Both the position numbers and the translations under genes were made by a program. DNA of 64,000 bases from Gemmatimonadota bacterium (GTDB lineage: Bacteria; Gemmatimonadota; Gemmatimonadetes; Gemmatimonadales; Gemmatimonadaceae). Under the pieces are notes generated by a model. It saw only the letters and a list, made by a program, of their open reading frames with translations, was not told where the DNA came from and searched no databases. Shown piece by piece: positions 52,790-61,652 of the stretch. Numbering within the stretch: the stretch's first letter is position 1; the number at the start of each line of letters is the position of its first letter. Location of the stretch: the NCBI GenBank assembly GCA_031127075.1, contig JARIFA010000001.1:53168-117167 (forward strand), read 5' to 3'.

Positions 52790-54064
52790 ATGCACATCAT
52801 CGTCCCGCGCCACACCCGCGCCCATGCCGCGGCCGCGCTCCTCGCCCTTGCGCCCGTCCCCCTCGCAGCGCAGACCCCGGCCCTCCTCACCGGCGACCCC
52901 ACCGTCCAGCGCGCGATGGCCGCGATGCCCGCCCTCCAGGCGTGGACCCTCGAGCAGCAGGTCTCGATCTGCGAGATCCCCGCGCCGCCGTTCAAGGAGC
53001 AGGCGCGCGCCGAGGCGTTCCAGCGCCGGCTCATCGCTCTCGGCTACGCGGATGCACGCGTCGACGCCGAAGGGAACGTCATCGTACGGATCGGGCGTGG
53101 GCGCGGGCCCGTCGTGATGATCGCCGGCCATCTCGACACCGTCTTCCCCGAGGGGACCGACGTGCGCACCACGCGGACCGGCGCGCGCATCGCCGGCCCG
53201 GGGATGGGCGACGATTGCCGCGGCCTCGCGGTGCTCCTCACCCTCGCGCGCGTGCTGAAGGAGCAGCGCATCGAACCGGCCGGGACGCTTTATCTGGTCG
53301 GCAACGTCGGCGAGGAGGGGCCCGGCAACCTCCGTGGGGTGCGGCACCTCTTCACGAAGGAATTCCCGGGACAGATCCAGTACTTCATCTCGGTCGACGG
53401 CGCGGGCGGCGGCGCGATCACCGCGCGGGCCGTCGGCAGTCACCGCTACACCGTCTCCTTCGAGGGCCCGGGTGGGCACAGCTACGGCGCCTTCGGGATG
53501 ACGAACCCGATGCACGCGATGGGCCGCGCGATCGCGAACATCGCCGACCTCCGCGTCCCCACGACGCCGAAGGTGACCTACAACGTCGGCATCGTGCGCG
53601 GCGGGACGAGCGTGAACACCATCACGCCGCTCGCGCAGATGGAGATCGATATGCGATCCGAGTCGCCGGAGGCGCTCGCGACGGTCGACGCGCAGATCCG
53701 CGCGGCCATCGAGGCCGGTGCCGCCGCCGAGCGGGCGCGCTGGCCCAACTCGCGCGCGGGGATCACGGTGAAGTACGACACCATCGGCATCCGCCCCACC
53801 GGGGCACAATCGGATGACACCCCGCTCGTCCGGGTCGCGTGGGCCGCCGTCGAGTCGCTGGGATGGATCCCCGCCACCACCGCCTCCAGCACCGACGCGA
53901 ACCTCCCCATCGCCCTCGGCATCCCCGCCATCACCATCAACGGCGGCGGCCGCAGCAGCGGCGCGCACGGGACCGAAGAGGTGTATGAGGAGCTCCCCGA
54001 TTCGTACAAGGGGCCGCAGCTCGCCCTGCTGATCGTCACCGCGCTCACGGGCATCGCCCGCTAG
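52790..54064 (+). CDS. Exported M20-family metallopeptidase
   Basis: This 424-residue zinc peptidase has a signal peptide (PLAAQ near residue 28). The metal ligands are all visible: IAGHLDTVF, GPGMGDDCRGLA, VGEEGPGN with the catalytic Glu pair, SVDGAGGG and SGAHGTEEVYE near the C-terminus. The dimerisation domain has FEGPGGHSYGAFG. The pattern resembles tripeptidase T/PepD-like M20 enzymes. It is followed eight bases later by a DUF411 gene with its own strong ribosome site. Confidence 0.9.
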   Translation: MHIIVPRHTRAHAAAALLALAPVPLAAQTPALLTGDPTVQRAMAAMPALQAWTLEQQVSICEIPAPPFKEQARAEAFQRRLIALGYADARVDAEGNVIVRIGRGRGPVVMIAGHLDTVFPEGTDVRTTRTGARIAGPGMGDDCRGLAVLLTLARVLKEQRIEPAGTLYLVGNVGEEGPGNLRGVRHLFTKEFPGQIQYFISVDGAGGGAITARAVGSHRYTVSFEGPGGHSYGAFGMTNPMHAMGRAIANIADLRVPTTPKVTYNVGIVRGGTSVNTITPLAQMEIDMRSESPEALATVDAQIRAAIEAGAAAERARWPNSRAGITVKYDTIGIRPTGAQSDDTPLVRVAWAAVESLGWIPATTASSTDANLPIALGIPAITINGGGRSSGAHGTEEVYEELPDSYKGPQLALLIVTALTGIAR

Positions 54065-54072
54065 GAGGATCG

Positions 54073-54561
54073 ATGGACCGCCGTCACTTCCTCTCCCAGA
54101 CGCTCCTCGCGGGCGTCGTCGTCTCCCTCCCCGCCGCGCTGCGGGCCCAGGGCACCCCGCAGGGGCGCGCCACGACCGCGCCCCTCCCGCCGCTCACCGT
54201 CTACAAAAGCGCGACCTGCGGGTGCTGTCGCGCCTGGGTCGATCACATGCGCGGCGCCGGCTTCACCGTGCGCACGGTCGACACCGAGGACCTCGGCCGC
54301 GTGAAGGGGGAGCTCGGCGTGCCCGGCGCGCTGCAGTCGTGCCACACCGCGGTCGTGGGTGCGTATCTCGTCGAGGGGCACGTCCCCGCCGCCGATGTGA
54401 AAAAGCTCCTCGCGCAGAAGCCCGCCGTGCGGGGGCTCGCGGTGCCGGGTATGCCGATCGGTTCGCCGGGGATGGAGCAGGGTGACCCGAAGGCCTATGA
54501 CCGGTACGAGGTGATGGCGTTCACGGCGCAGGGACGGACGTCGGTCTTCGCCCGGCACTGA
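54073..54561 (+). CDS. DUF411 metal-binding protein with Tat-type signal
   Basis: This 162-residue protein has a twin-arginine start (DRRHFLSQ) and a hydrophobic stretch ending at ALRAQ, consistent with Tat export. The mature part is DUF411: YKSATCGCCRAW (C49, C51, C52), LQSCHTAVVG, VEGHVPAADVKKLL and GLAVPGMPIGSPGME. DUF411 proteins are often encoded with copper-resistance genes, and the CGCC and SCH motifs suggest copper binding. No copper genes are adjacent here. A ribosome site (AGGAGG) overlaps the end of the preceding peptidase gene. Confidence 0.9.
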   Translation: MDRRHFLSQTLLAGVVVSLPAALRAQGTPQGRATTAPLPPLTVYKSATCGCCRAWVDHMRGAGFTVRTVDTEDLGRVKGELGVPGALQSCHTAVVGAYLVEGHVPAADVKKLLAQKPAVRGLAVPGMPIGSPGMEQGDPKAYDRYEVMAFTAQGRTSVFARH

Positions 54562-54621
54562 GGCGATCGGCGAGCACGACGCTGAACGTGGGCGGACGCC
54601 GTCAGCGCCCCGCCCGCGCCA

Positions 54622-56421
54622 TCACCGCACTGAGCGGTCCCGGCGCACCTGCACCCGCTTCCCCTTGATCGTCGTCGCCGAGAGCGTGGTGACCACGTCG
54701 TCGGCGATGGACTCCGGCACCTCGACGATGCTGTGCCGGTCCCAGATCTGGATGGCGCCGATCGCGCTCGCGTCCATCCCCATCTCATTCACGATCGCGC
54801 CGACGATGTCACCGGGCCGGATCTTCAACTTGCGCCCCGCGCCCACGTAGAGCTTCGCGAGCGAGCCGCCGGGACCCGTGCCCTTCCGCTTCGCGGTGGT
54901 GCGCGGCGCCTTGGGCGCCGGCCCGCGCGCCGGACGTGTGGCCGCCGAGCGCTCCATCGCCCCTTCCGATGCGTCGGTCGTCGTCGCTTCGCGGCGCGCC
55001 TTCCGCGCCGCCTCGCGCTCGCGCGCCGGATGCCGCTCCCGCGCGTCGGGGATCTCCGCTTCGTCCGCACCCCCCGGCTCCCCCACCGCCTGCTTCACCG
55101 CGGCCGCGGCGACGTCGGCGAGAGAGAACTCGCTCGCGAGCGCGTCGACGATCCCACGCCACGGGTCGAGCCCGCCGGCGACGATCACCTCGCGGAGCGC
55201 CGCCTGCGCGTGCGCCATCCGCTGGGCCGTCAGGTCCGCGACCGTCGGGACAGGGGCCACCGTGATCGGCTGCCCCGTCGCGCGCTCGAAGCTCCGGAGC
55301 CACCGCTGCTCACGCGGCTCCATCAGCGTGATCGCCAGGCCGGTGCGCCCCGCGCGTCCCGTGCGGCCGATGCGATGCACATACGCTTCCGTCGCGTTCG
55401 GCACGTCGTAGTTCACCACGTGCGAGACGTGCTGCACATCGAGGCCGCGCGCGGCGACGTCCGTCGCCACGAGCAACGTCGAGGTCTTCGCACGGAAGCG
55501 CTTCATCACGCGGTCGCGCTGCTCCTGCGAGAGCCCGCCGTGCAACGCCTCCGCCTGGAGCCCCCCGGCGGTGAGCGTCTCGGTGAGCGCGTCCACCTCG
55601 GTGCGCGTGCGGCAGAAGACGATCGCGCTCGTGGGGCGCTCGACATCGAGGATCCGCGCGAGCGCGCGCATCTTGTGCGGGCGCGCGACGAGATACGCCA
55701 CCTGGCGGATCGTCGCGGTCCGCGCGGCCTTCACCGCGGCGGTGTCGACCTCGATCACCTCGGGGTCGCGCAGATGCGTCTTCGCAATCGCCGCGATCCG
55801 CGGGGCGAGCGTGGCCGAGAAGAGTGCGACCTGCTTCTCCGCCGGCGTCGCGGCGAGGATCGCTTCGAGGTCCTCGGCGAAGCCCATATCGAGCATCTCG
55901 TCCGCCTCGTCGAGCACGACCGTGCGCAGCGCCCCGAGGAAGACGGTCTTGCGGCGGATATGGTCGAGCGCACGCCCCGGCGTCGCGATCACCACATCGG
56001 CGCCGCGCTTGAGCGTACGGATCTGGCTCTCCATCGGCGTGCCGCCATAGATCGGCACCGCCACCGCGCCGAGCCCGGCGCCGTACTTCCGGATCGCCTC
56101 GGCCACCTGCATCGCGAGCTCGCGCGTGGGGACGAGCACGAGCGCGGCGGTCCGCTCGCGGGGCGGCGCGTCGGGTGAGAGGCGATGCAGCAGCGGGAGC
56201 GCGAAGGCCGCGGTCTTCCCGGTGCCCGTCGCCGCCTGCGCAAGCACGTCACGGCCGGCGAGGAGCGGCGGGATCGCGGCCCGCTGGATCGGGGTCGGCT
56301 CCTCGTACCCGAGGGCCGTCAGCGCGGCCGCGACGCGCGGCTCGAGGCCGAGCGCGTCGAAGCCGCTCGGCGTTCCGGTGGGGGTTCCGGTGGTCGGCGG
56401 GACGTTCAGCGGGGCGTTCAG
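54622..56421 (-). CDS. DEAD-box RNA helicase (DeaD/CsdA-like) with probable CTG start
   Basis: This is a 599-residue RNA helicase: Q motif region FDALGLEPRV...GYEEPTPIQ (residues 21-46), Walker A ATGTGKT (64-70), DEAD box VLDEADEMLD, SAT motif LFSATL, and HRIGRTGRAGR. A Lys/Arg/Ala-rich linker and a DbpA-type RNA-binding domain (about residues 520-599) follow. No ATG, GTG or TTG lies between the in-frame stop at 56448 and a GTG at 56247 that would delete the Q motif. The only start that keeps it is CTG at 56421 (or 56409). The first overlaps the desaturase stop as CTGA, the same coupling seen as ATGA/GTGA at twelve other junctions here. Confidence 0.88.
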   Translation of the reverse strand: MNAPLNVPPTTGTPTGTPSGFDALGLEPRVAAALTALGYEEPTPIQRAAIPPLLAGRDVLAQAATGTGKTAAFALPLLHRLSPDAPPRERTAALVLVPTRELAMQVAEAIRKYGAGLGAVAVPIYGGTPMESQIRTLKRGADVVIATPGRALDHIRRKTVFLGALRTVVLDEADEMLDMGFAEDLEAILAATPAEKQVALFSATLAPRIAAIAKTHLRDPEVIEVDTAAVKAARTATIRQVAYLVARPHKMRALARILDVERPTSAIVFCRTRTEVDALTETLTAGGLQAEALHGGLSQEQRDRVMKRFRAKTSTLLVATDVAARGLDVQHVSHVVNYDVPNATEAYVHRIGRTGRAGRTGLAITLMEPREQRWLRSFERATGQPITVAPVPTVADLTAQRMAHAQAALREVIVAGGLDPWRGIVDALASEFSLADVAAAAVKQAVGEPGGADEAEIPDARERHPAREREAARKARREATTTDASEGAMERSAATRPARGPAPKAPRTTAKRKGTGPGGSLAKLYVGAGRKLKIRPGDIVGAIVNEMGMDASAIGAIQIWDRHSIVEVPESIADDVVTTLSATTIKGKRVQVRRDRSVR

Positions 56422-57428
56422 CGCGCCGCCCGGCGCGCGCGGAGCTCACGGAAGGAGACCAGCTTCCCCTGCGCCTCGTCCCAGAGGGCGAGCCGCAACG
56501 TCTTCACCGCCGTGCCGAGCGTCAGCACCGGCGCCGCCTCGAAGATCGTGTTCTCGGCGTGCGCCTGCGGGAGCCGGTAGTTCGGGATCTTCGGCCCCAG
56601 ATGATGCACGTGATGGAAGCCGATGTTCCCCGTGAACCAGTTCAGCACCGGCGGGAGCTGCAGGAAGGAGCTCCCGGTGATCGCGGCGGTGGCGTAGTCC
56701 CACTGCTGCCCGCGCTCCCAGTACGCCTCCTCGAACTGATGCTGCACGTAGAAGAGGAAGATCCCCGACGCGAGAGCGATGTACATCGCCGGGAAATAGA
56801 GCAGCACCACCGACTCCCAGCCGACGGTCAGGATGAAGATCGTCGCCGTCGACGCGATGGCGATGTTCGTGGTCCAGACGTTCCAGAGCTGGGTCGGGCC
56901 CGTCGACGTGCTGAGCGTGCGCCAGCGCGAGAGTACGATCATGTACAGCGGACCGAGCCCGAAGAGCACGATCGGATGCCGGTAGAGCCGGTACTTCAGC
57001 TTGCCGACCCGCGAGAGCGCCTCGTACTCCGCGACGGTGAGGGTCGAGACGTCCCCCGTCCCGCGCCGCTCGAGGTCGCCCGAGGAGGCATGATGGATCG
57101 CATGGTCGCGACGCCACTGCAGGAAGGGCGTGAAGGTCAGCACCCCGGTGATGAACCCGATGGCGTCGTTCACCTTCGGCCACGGGAGGAAGCTCCCGTG
57201 CGCGCAATCATGCATGATGATGAACGTCCGGATGAGGAGCCCGGCGATCACGAGGATGAAAAGCGCCGTCGCCCAAGGCGCCACCGGCATCAGCTGGTAG
57301 CCGATGACCAGCGCCACGACGAGCAACCCGAGGGTGTTCGCGAACTGCCAGAGGGAGCGGGCCCAGTCGGCCCCGGCGTAGCGCGCGACGACGGCGCGCC
57401 ATTGAAAGCGATCAAAGCGACCTGACAT
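56418..57428 (-). CDS. Membrane fatty acid desaturase
   Basis: This 336-residue integral-membrane di-iron desaturase has the three histidine boxes: MHDCAHGSF near residue 73, RDHAIHHASSGD near 108, and FHHVHHLGPKIPNYRLP near 273. Four or so membrane helices lie between them. The boxes fit acyl-lipid or acyl-CoA desaturases of the DesA type (position of the double bond unknown), adjusting membrane fluidity. The ATG at 57428 shares one base with the FKBP stop (TGATG). Its neighbours, a DeaD-like helicase downstream and a peptidyl-prolyl isomerase upstream, are also typical cold-adaptation functions. Confidence 0.93.
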   Translation of the reverse strand: MSGRFDRFQWRAVVARYAGADWARSLWQFANTLGLLVVALVIGYQLMPVAPWATALFILVIAGLLIRTFIIMHDCAHGSFLPWPKVNDAIGFITGVLTFTPFLQWRRDHAIHHASSGDLERRGTGDVSTLTVAEYEALSRVGKLKYRLYRHPIVLFGLGPLYMIVLSRWRTLSTSTGPTQLWNVWTTNIAIASTATIFILTVGWESVVLLYFPAMYIALASGIFLFYVQHQFEEAYWERGQQWDYATAAITGSSFLQLPPVLNWFTGNIGFHHVHHLGPKIPNYRLPQAHAENTIFEAAPVLTLGTAVKTLRLALWDEAQGKLVSFRELRARRAAR

Positions 57429-57916
57429 CAATTGATCCGGTTGAGGTCGATCACGAACACGAGGATGGAATTGGACGGGATGGCGCCCACCCGCTCGCCA
57501 CCGTAGCCGAGGGCGGGCGGGATGATCAACTGCCGCCGCCCGCCGACCTTCATCCCGCGAATCCCCTCGTCGAAGCCGGGGATCACCGCCCCGGTCCCGA
57601 GGGTGAAGGGGCCGAGGGTGCCGCTGTCGAACTCGGTCCCGTTGCGGAGGTACCCCGCATAGCCGACCGTCACCGACTTGTTCGTGTCGGCGGGGACCGT
57701 CGCCCCGGTGCCGACGATGAGGTCGCGGTAGTAGAGCCCGCTCGCCGTCTTCGTGGAGGTGGCGAGGTTCACATCGAGGGCGGCGGCGAAGTTCGTCTCC
57801 TCGATCTTCGGGATGAAGACCGAATCACCGCCACAGGCGGCACTGACGACGAGGAGCAGGAGCGCCGCGGCGCGACGCGGGGCGCCGAAGGCGGCCCGAA
57901 GGGAGGCGTGGGACAT
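57428..57916 (-). CDS. FKBP-type peptidyl-prolyl isomerase lipoprotein
   Basis: This 162-residue lipoprotein has lipobox SAAC (C28) followed by a linker and an FKBP domain (about residues 65-162). That domain carries TVGYAGYLRNGTEFDS, VIPGFDEGIRGMKVGGRRQLIIPPALGYG and the closing FVIDLNRI strand. It catalyses proline cis-trans isomerisation in proteins of the periplasm. The ATG at 57916 opens the lipoprotein signal; a longer reading upstream is Arg-rich and was rejected. It is coupled to the desaturase gene. Confidence 0.93.
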   Translation of the reverse strand: MSHASLRAAFGAPRRAAALLLLVVSAACGGDSVFIPKIEETNFAAALDVNLATSTKTASGLYYRDLIVGTGATVPADTNKSVTVGYAGYLRNGTEFDSGTLGPFTLGTGAVIPGFDEGIRGMKVGGRRQLIIPPALGYGGERVGAIPSNSILVFVIDLNRIN

Positions 57917-57962
57917 ACCGTAAGCTAACGCTCGGCCCGGCCTACGGCGTTCCGGCATTCCC

Positions 57963-59243
57963 TTATAGATGGCGGCGTGGCGGGACGAGGAGGGCCCCGA
58001 AGAGGAGCCCCGCCGTGAGGGCGAGCAACGCGCTCAGCACCGCGATCAGCGTCTCGAGCCCCATCGTGTAGTCCCGCTCCATCACCATCCCGATCGCCCG
58101 GAACCCCACGCTCCCCGGGACGAGGAGCATGATCCCCGGCAACCGGACCAGCGACCCCGGCCGGCCGCTCCAACGGCCGTACAGGTTAGCGAGTGCCGCC
58201 ATCGCGAAACTCGCGAAGAAGACGCCGCCGGCGAAGACCGCCGACCCGTCCGCGAACCACGCCCCCGTCACCCGCGTGATCACGTACCCCGCGAGCGCGC
58301 TCGCCATCACCAACGGCACATCGCGGCGGGCGGCCCGGAAGAGCGTCGCGAAGCTCGCCGCGGCCAGGACGGCCGCCACCCACTCCACCGCCATCGGCAG
58401 CACCGACGGCGCGGGCGTCGGCACCGTCCAGCCGATCGCCCCGAGCACCTGTGTCGCCGCGATGCTCCCGAAGGTCAGCTTGAGCAGGACCGTCAGCGCG
58501 CCCGCCGCGCGCGCGGAGCCCGACGAGAGCTGCTGCGTCGCGAGCTCCGTCATCGCCGTCGTGAGCATCAGCCCGGGCATCAGCACGATCAGCGCGGAGA
58601 CCACCACCGTCTGCACCGCGATCGGCGCCACGAAGTGCCCGAAGAGCGTCGCGAGCGTCGTCGCGACGAGGGCGCTCACCGCTTCGTTCGCCGCATCGAG
58701 ATCGGGGTGTTCGCCGCTCCGCACGGAGATCCAACCGATGACGAGTCCGAGGACGCAGGCGACCGCGAGGTCGAGCCACGACGTGCCGAGCAGCCCCGCC
58801 ACCGCCGTCGACGCCACGCCGAACGCGGCGATTGTGCGGAGCTGACGCGCGCGAGTCCTCGGGCGGTCGAGGGCCCGCATCGCGGTCCACGCGCCGTCGA
58901 TGTCGAGCCGTCCGGCGAGCACCTCCTCGCCGATTCGGTCGAGCGCGGCGAGCGCCCCGAGGTCCACGTGACCCGGCTCGAGCCGCAGCACGCGCGTCTG
59001 CTGGCTCCCGAGGAGCGCGTCGGTGTCGGTCAGCGAGAGGAGCAGGCCCGTCGGCGTCGACCAGGCCTCGCACTCGAGCCGCAGCGCACGCGCCGTCGCG
59101 CGCACCGCCCCTTCGAGGCGCTGCGAACTCACCCCGGCGTTGTGCAACCGACGCGCGTACTCCGTGAGGAAGCGCACCCGCGCGTCGAGCGCATGCCCAT
59201 CTCCCAGTCTCGCCCCCGCGGACGCGTGCCCGGCCATCGTCAC
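57963..59243 (-). CDS. Threonine/serine exporter (ThrE) family protein
   Basis: This 426-residue protein combines the two ThrE parts. An N-terminal soluble and membrane region (ARRLHNAGVSSQRLEGAV, then IDGAWTAMRALDRPR) is followed by five helices (about residues 140-260). The second, ThrE-2-like set of helices (about 275-420) includes PGIMLLVPGSVGFR. That PG-x2-LVPG-x3-R motif and the LMPGLMLTTAM motif are family-typical. ThrE exports threonine and serine. The GTG at 59243 overlaps the stop of the S9-M24 gene as GTGA; an ATG at 59237 is the alternative. Confidence 0.88.
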   Translation of the reverse strand: MTMAGHASAGARLGDGHALDARVRFLTEYARRLHNAGVSSQRLEGAVRATARALRLECEAWSTPTGLLLSLTDTDALLGSQQTRVLRLEPGHVDLGALAALDRIGEEVLAGRLDIDGAWTAMRALDRPRTRARQLRTIAAFGVASTAVAGLLGTSWLDLAVACVLGLVIGWISVRSGEHPDLDAANEAVSALVATTLATLFGHFVAPIAVQTVVVSALIVLMPGLMLTTAMTELATQQLSSGSARAAGALTVLLKLTFGSIAATQVLGAIGWTVPTPAPSVLPMAVEWVAAVLAAASFATLFRAARRDVPLVMASALAGYVITRVTGAWFADGSAVFAGGVFFASFAMAALANLYGRWSGRPGSLVRLPGIMLLVPGSVGFRAIGMVMERDYTMGLETLIAVLSALLALTAGLLFGALLVPPRRHL

Positions 59244-61576
59244 GTCGTCGGGCCGCGGCGCGTGGGGATCAGGATCAGCTGGTCCTGCGGCGGCGTCAGG
59301 AACTCGGCGCCGCTCGGCGTGATCACCGTCATCTCCTCGACGGAGATCGTCTTCGTCCCCTCACCCCAGGTGCGGCCGTCGCTGCCCGGGAGCGCCCACG
59401 CCATGAAGCCGTCGTACGCGAAGGTCATCCCGGGCTTCAGCGCGCGCCGCTCGGTGCGATTGAGGCGCGGACCCGCGTCGTGCGCCCAATACCCCACCCC
59501 GTGCCCCGTGCCCCAGGGCACCGTCGTCGAGCCGTCGCGTGCCATGATCACCCGTTGCGCGGAGTCCACCTGCGCCCCCGTCGCGCCCGGCCGCATCGCC
59601 GCGAAGGCCGCGCGCGATCCCGCCCGCGCGATCTCCCACCGCCGCTGCACCTCAGCCGGCGGCGCGGTCTCCCCCGGCCGCAGCACATACGCGAAGCGCT
59701 GGATGTCCGTCCCCCAGACGCCGTGCACCTTGATGCCGAAGTCGGTCTGGATCACGTCGCCCGGCTGGATCACACGATCACTCGCGTGCGAGTGCCCGCG
59801 GTCGGGGCCCGAGTTCACGCTCGGATTCTGCGTCGGGTTCCACCCGTCCTCCACCCCGAGCTCGCGCATCCGCCGCTTCAGGAAGCGCGCGATATCGGAA
59901 TCCTTCGTGACCCCCGGCACCACCTGCGCATAGGCCTCCACCTCGAGCCGCGCCGTGAGCGCCGCCGCGCGCTTCATGATCTCGACCTCGGCGGGGAGCT
60001 TCACCCCGAGCCAGGCCTGAACGAGGTCGTGCGACGGGACGAGCCGCCGCGACCAGGCGGGACCGAGCGCCTGCTCGAGCCCGCGCCGCTGGGTGGCCGA
60101 GAGCCCGTCGGCGATCCCGCTCCCCTCACCGCTGTTGATGGCGATGCGCTGGGCGCCCGAGGCGCGCAGGCGGTCCGCGATGGCGCGATAGAGCGCGGCC
60201 GTCGTCCCGTCGTACACGACCACCGAGTCGTGCGTCCCGAGTTCGCGAAGCGCGATCGCCTCGCCGAAGCCCGAGAGCATCACCGTGCGCACCGCATCGC
60301 CGCGCCGCGTCACGATCACCGCCGACGGCGCCCCCGCGTTCTCGCCCCCCAGATGCAACGCGAGCGGGTCGTTCGCGTTCTCGCGGAAGAGGCTCACCCA
60401 AGCATCGACGTTCGTCTCGCGCATCGCGGCCGGGAGCAGTGTCGCGATCCGCTCCTTCCGGATCGCCGGCCAGGGGTTCGGCCCGGTGAAGTCGTCGGCG
60501 CGCGGCGCGGGCGCGTCTCCCACGCCGGCGCGCGGAGCCTGATGTCGCGCGAAGAACTCCCACGTGAGGTCCCACGAGTCGATCTGGTCCGGGGAGTCGT
60601 CGCGGAGCAACGTCTCGCGGTTCACGCGGCGACTGAAGGTGTGCCCCCCGCTCGCCGGCCCGGGGGCCGGGTCCACGTAGATCTTCGTCTCCGCCAGATG
60701 CGGCTTCCGGGCGCGGAGCGCGTCGACGAGCTGCTGGTCCTCGACGAAATCCACGTCGGTGTCGTTCGTCGCGACATGCACGAGCAGGGGCCGCTCGAGC
60801 GCATCCACTTGGTAGAGCGGCGAGCGGCGGATGTACTCCGCGCGCTGCTCGAAGGGGAGCCCCGAGAGCTCGCGCTGCGTCGAGAAGCTCCGCGCGTACG
60901 AGGGGCCCTTGTACGAGAGACGGAAGACGAGGTTCGTCACCGGGACGATCGCCGCCCCCGCCACGAAGCGCGCGCGGTCGCCGCGCATCATCAGGAGCGC
61001 CGTGATGTAGCCGCCGTGACTCCATCCCATGAGGCCGATGCGCGCCGGATCCACCTCCGGGCGCGCCCGCAGGAAGTCGACCGCGTCCTCCACGTCATCG
61101 ACCTCTTTGCCGCCGTAGTCGATCGCGCGGTGATGGGCCTCGCCATAGCCCGTCGACCCGCGGTAGTCGGGCGCGACGATCACATACCCGCGCTGCGTGG
61201 CCTCGATGATGAAGGGGAGGTAGTTCTGATCCCAGTTCCCGTGCACGCCGCCGTGCACCCAGACCAGGGCCGCGTGCGCGCGCGCGCCGCGCGAGGTGAG
61301 CGGCGAGAACACATAAACCGGGATATCAAGATCGCCGTGGCGGCTCCGGTACGTCGTCTTCTCGTAGCGCATCACGCCGGCGCTGCGCGCGGCGAAGAGG
61401 CTGTCGGTCCGGGCCTTCGCGGCGCGGTCGCGCGCGTAGTCGGCCACGGGATGGTCCTCGTGCCGGTCGCTCACATAGAGCTTCGCGGCGCGCTCGGGGT
61501 CCATCACCACGGCGGGACGCGCCGGCGCTTGGGCGAGGAGGGGGAGGGCGAGACAGCAGGCGAGGAGGAGACGCAT
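59240..61576 (-). CDS. Exported fusion of an S9 prolyl-oligopeptidase-type hydrolase and an M24 aminopeptidase-type domain
   Basis: This is one 778-residue frame with a signal peptide (about residues 1-17). Residues 60-345 are an alpha/beta hydrolase of the S9 family: VWVHGGVHGNW oxyanion region, S186 in LMGWSHGGY, an Asp in NDTDVD (D274 or D276) and H312 in GGHTF. The S9 propeller is missing. Residues 370-778 are an M24 creatinase/aminopeptidase P-like unit: an N-terminal domain, then IQTDFGIKVHGVWGTD (two Asp ligands), GHGVGYWAHDAG (His) and VEEMTVIT (Glu). The usual Glu in the TIEPG position is Asp (FAYDGF). Both halves act on proline-containing or short peptides, so a two-step peptidase is likely. 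The stop overlaps the ThrE gene. Confidence 0.87.
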   Translation of the reverse strand: MRLLLACCLALPLLAQAPARPAVVMDPERAAKLYVSDRHEDHPVADYARDRAAKARTDSLFAARSAGVMRYEKTTYRSRHGDLDIPVYVFSPLTSRGARAHAALVWVHGGVHGNWDQNYLPFIIEATQRGYVIVAPDYRGSTGYGEAHHRAIDYGGKEVDDVEDAVDFLRARPEVDPARIGLMGWSHGGYITALLMMRGDRARFVAGAAIVPVTNLVFRLSYKGPSYARSFSTQRELSGLPFEQRAEYIRRSPLYQVDALERPLLVHVATNDTDVDFVEDQQLVDALRARKPHLAETKIYVDPAPGPASGGHTFSRRVNRETLLRDDSPDQIDSWDLTWEFFARHQAPRAGVGDAPAPRADDFTGPNPWPAIRKERIATLLPAAMRETNVDAWVSLFRENANDPLALHLGGENAGAPSAVIVTRRGDAVRTVMLSGFGEAIALRELGTHDSVVVYDGTTAALYRAIADRLRASGAQRIAINSGEGSGIADGLSATQRRGLEQALGPAWSRRLVPSHDLVQAWLGVKLPAEVEIMKRAAALTARLEVEAYAQVVPGVTKDSDIARFLKRRMRELGVEDGWNPTQNPSVNSGPDRGHSHASDRVIQPGDVIQTDFGIKVHGVWGTDIQRFAYVLRPGETAPPAEVQRRWEIARAGSRAAFAAMRPGATGAQVDSAQRVIMARDGSTTVPWGTGHGVGYWAHDAGPRLNRTERRALKPGMTFAYDGFMAWALPGSDGRTWGEGTKTISVEEMTVITPSGAEFLTPPQDQLILIPTRRGPTT

Positions 61577-61652
61577 GCGGGGGTCGGGCCAGGGGTGGAG
61601 GGGACGGTCTGAAGTTAGGGTCGGACCCGCCCCGACGCCCCTCGACCGCCGG

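Noticed and set aside
54622..56247. Helicase starting at the GTG at 56247
   Set aside because: This would start at the Walker A region and remove the Q motif, which is clearly coded in frame upstream.
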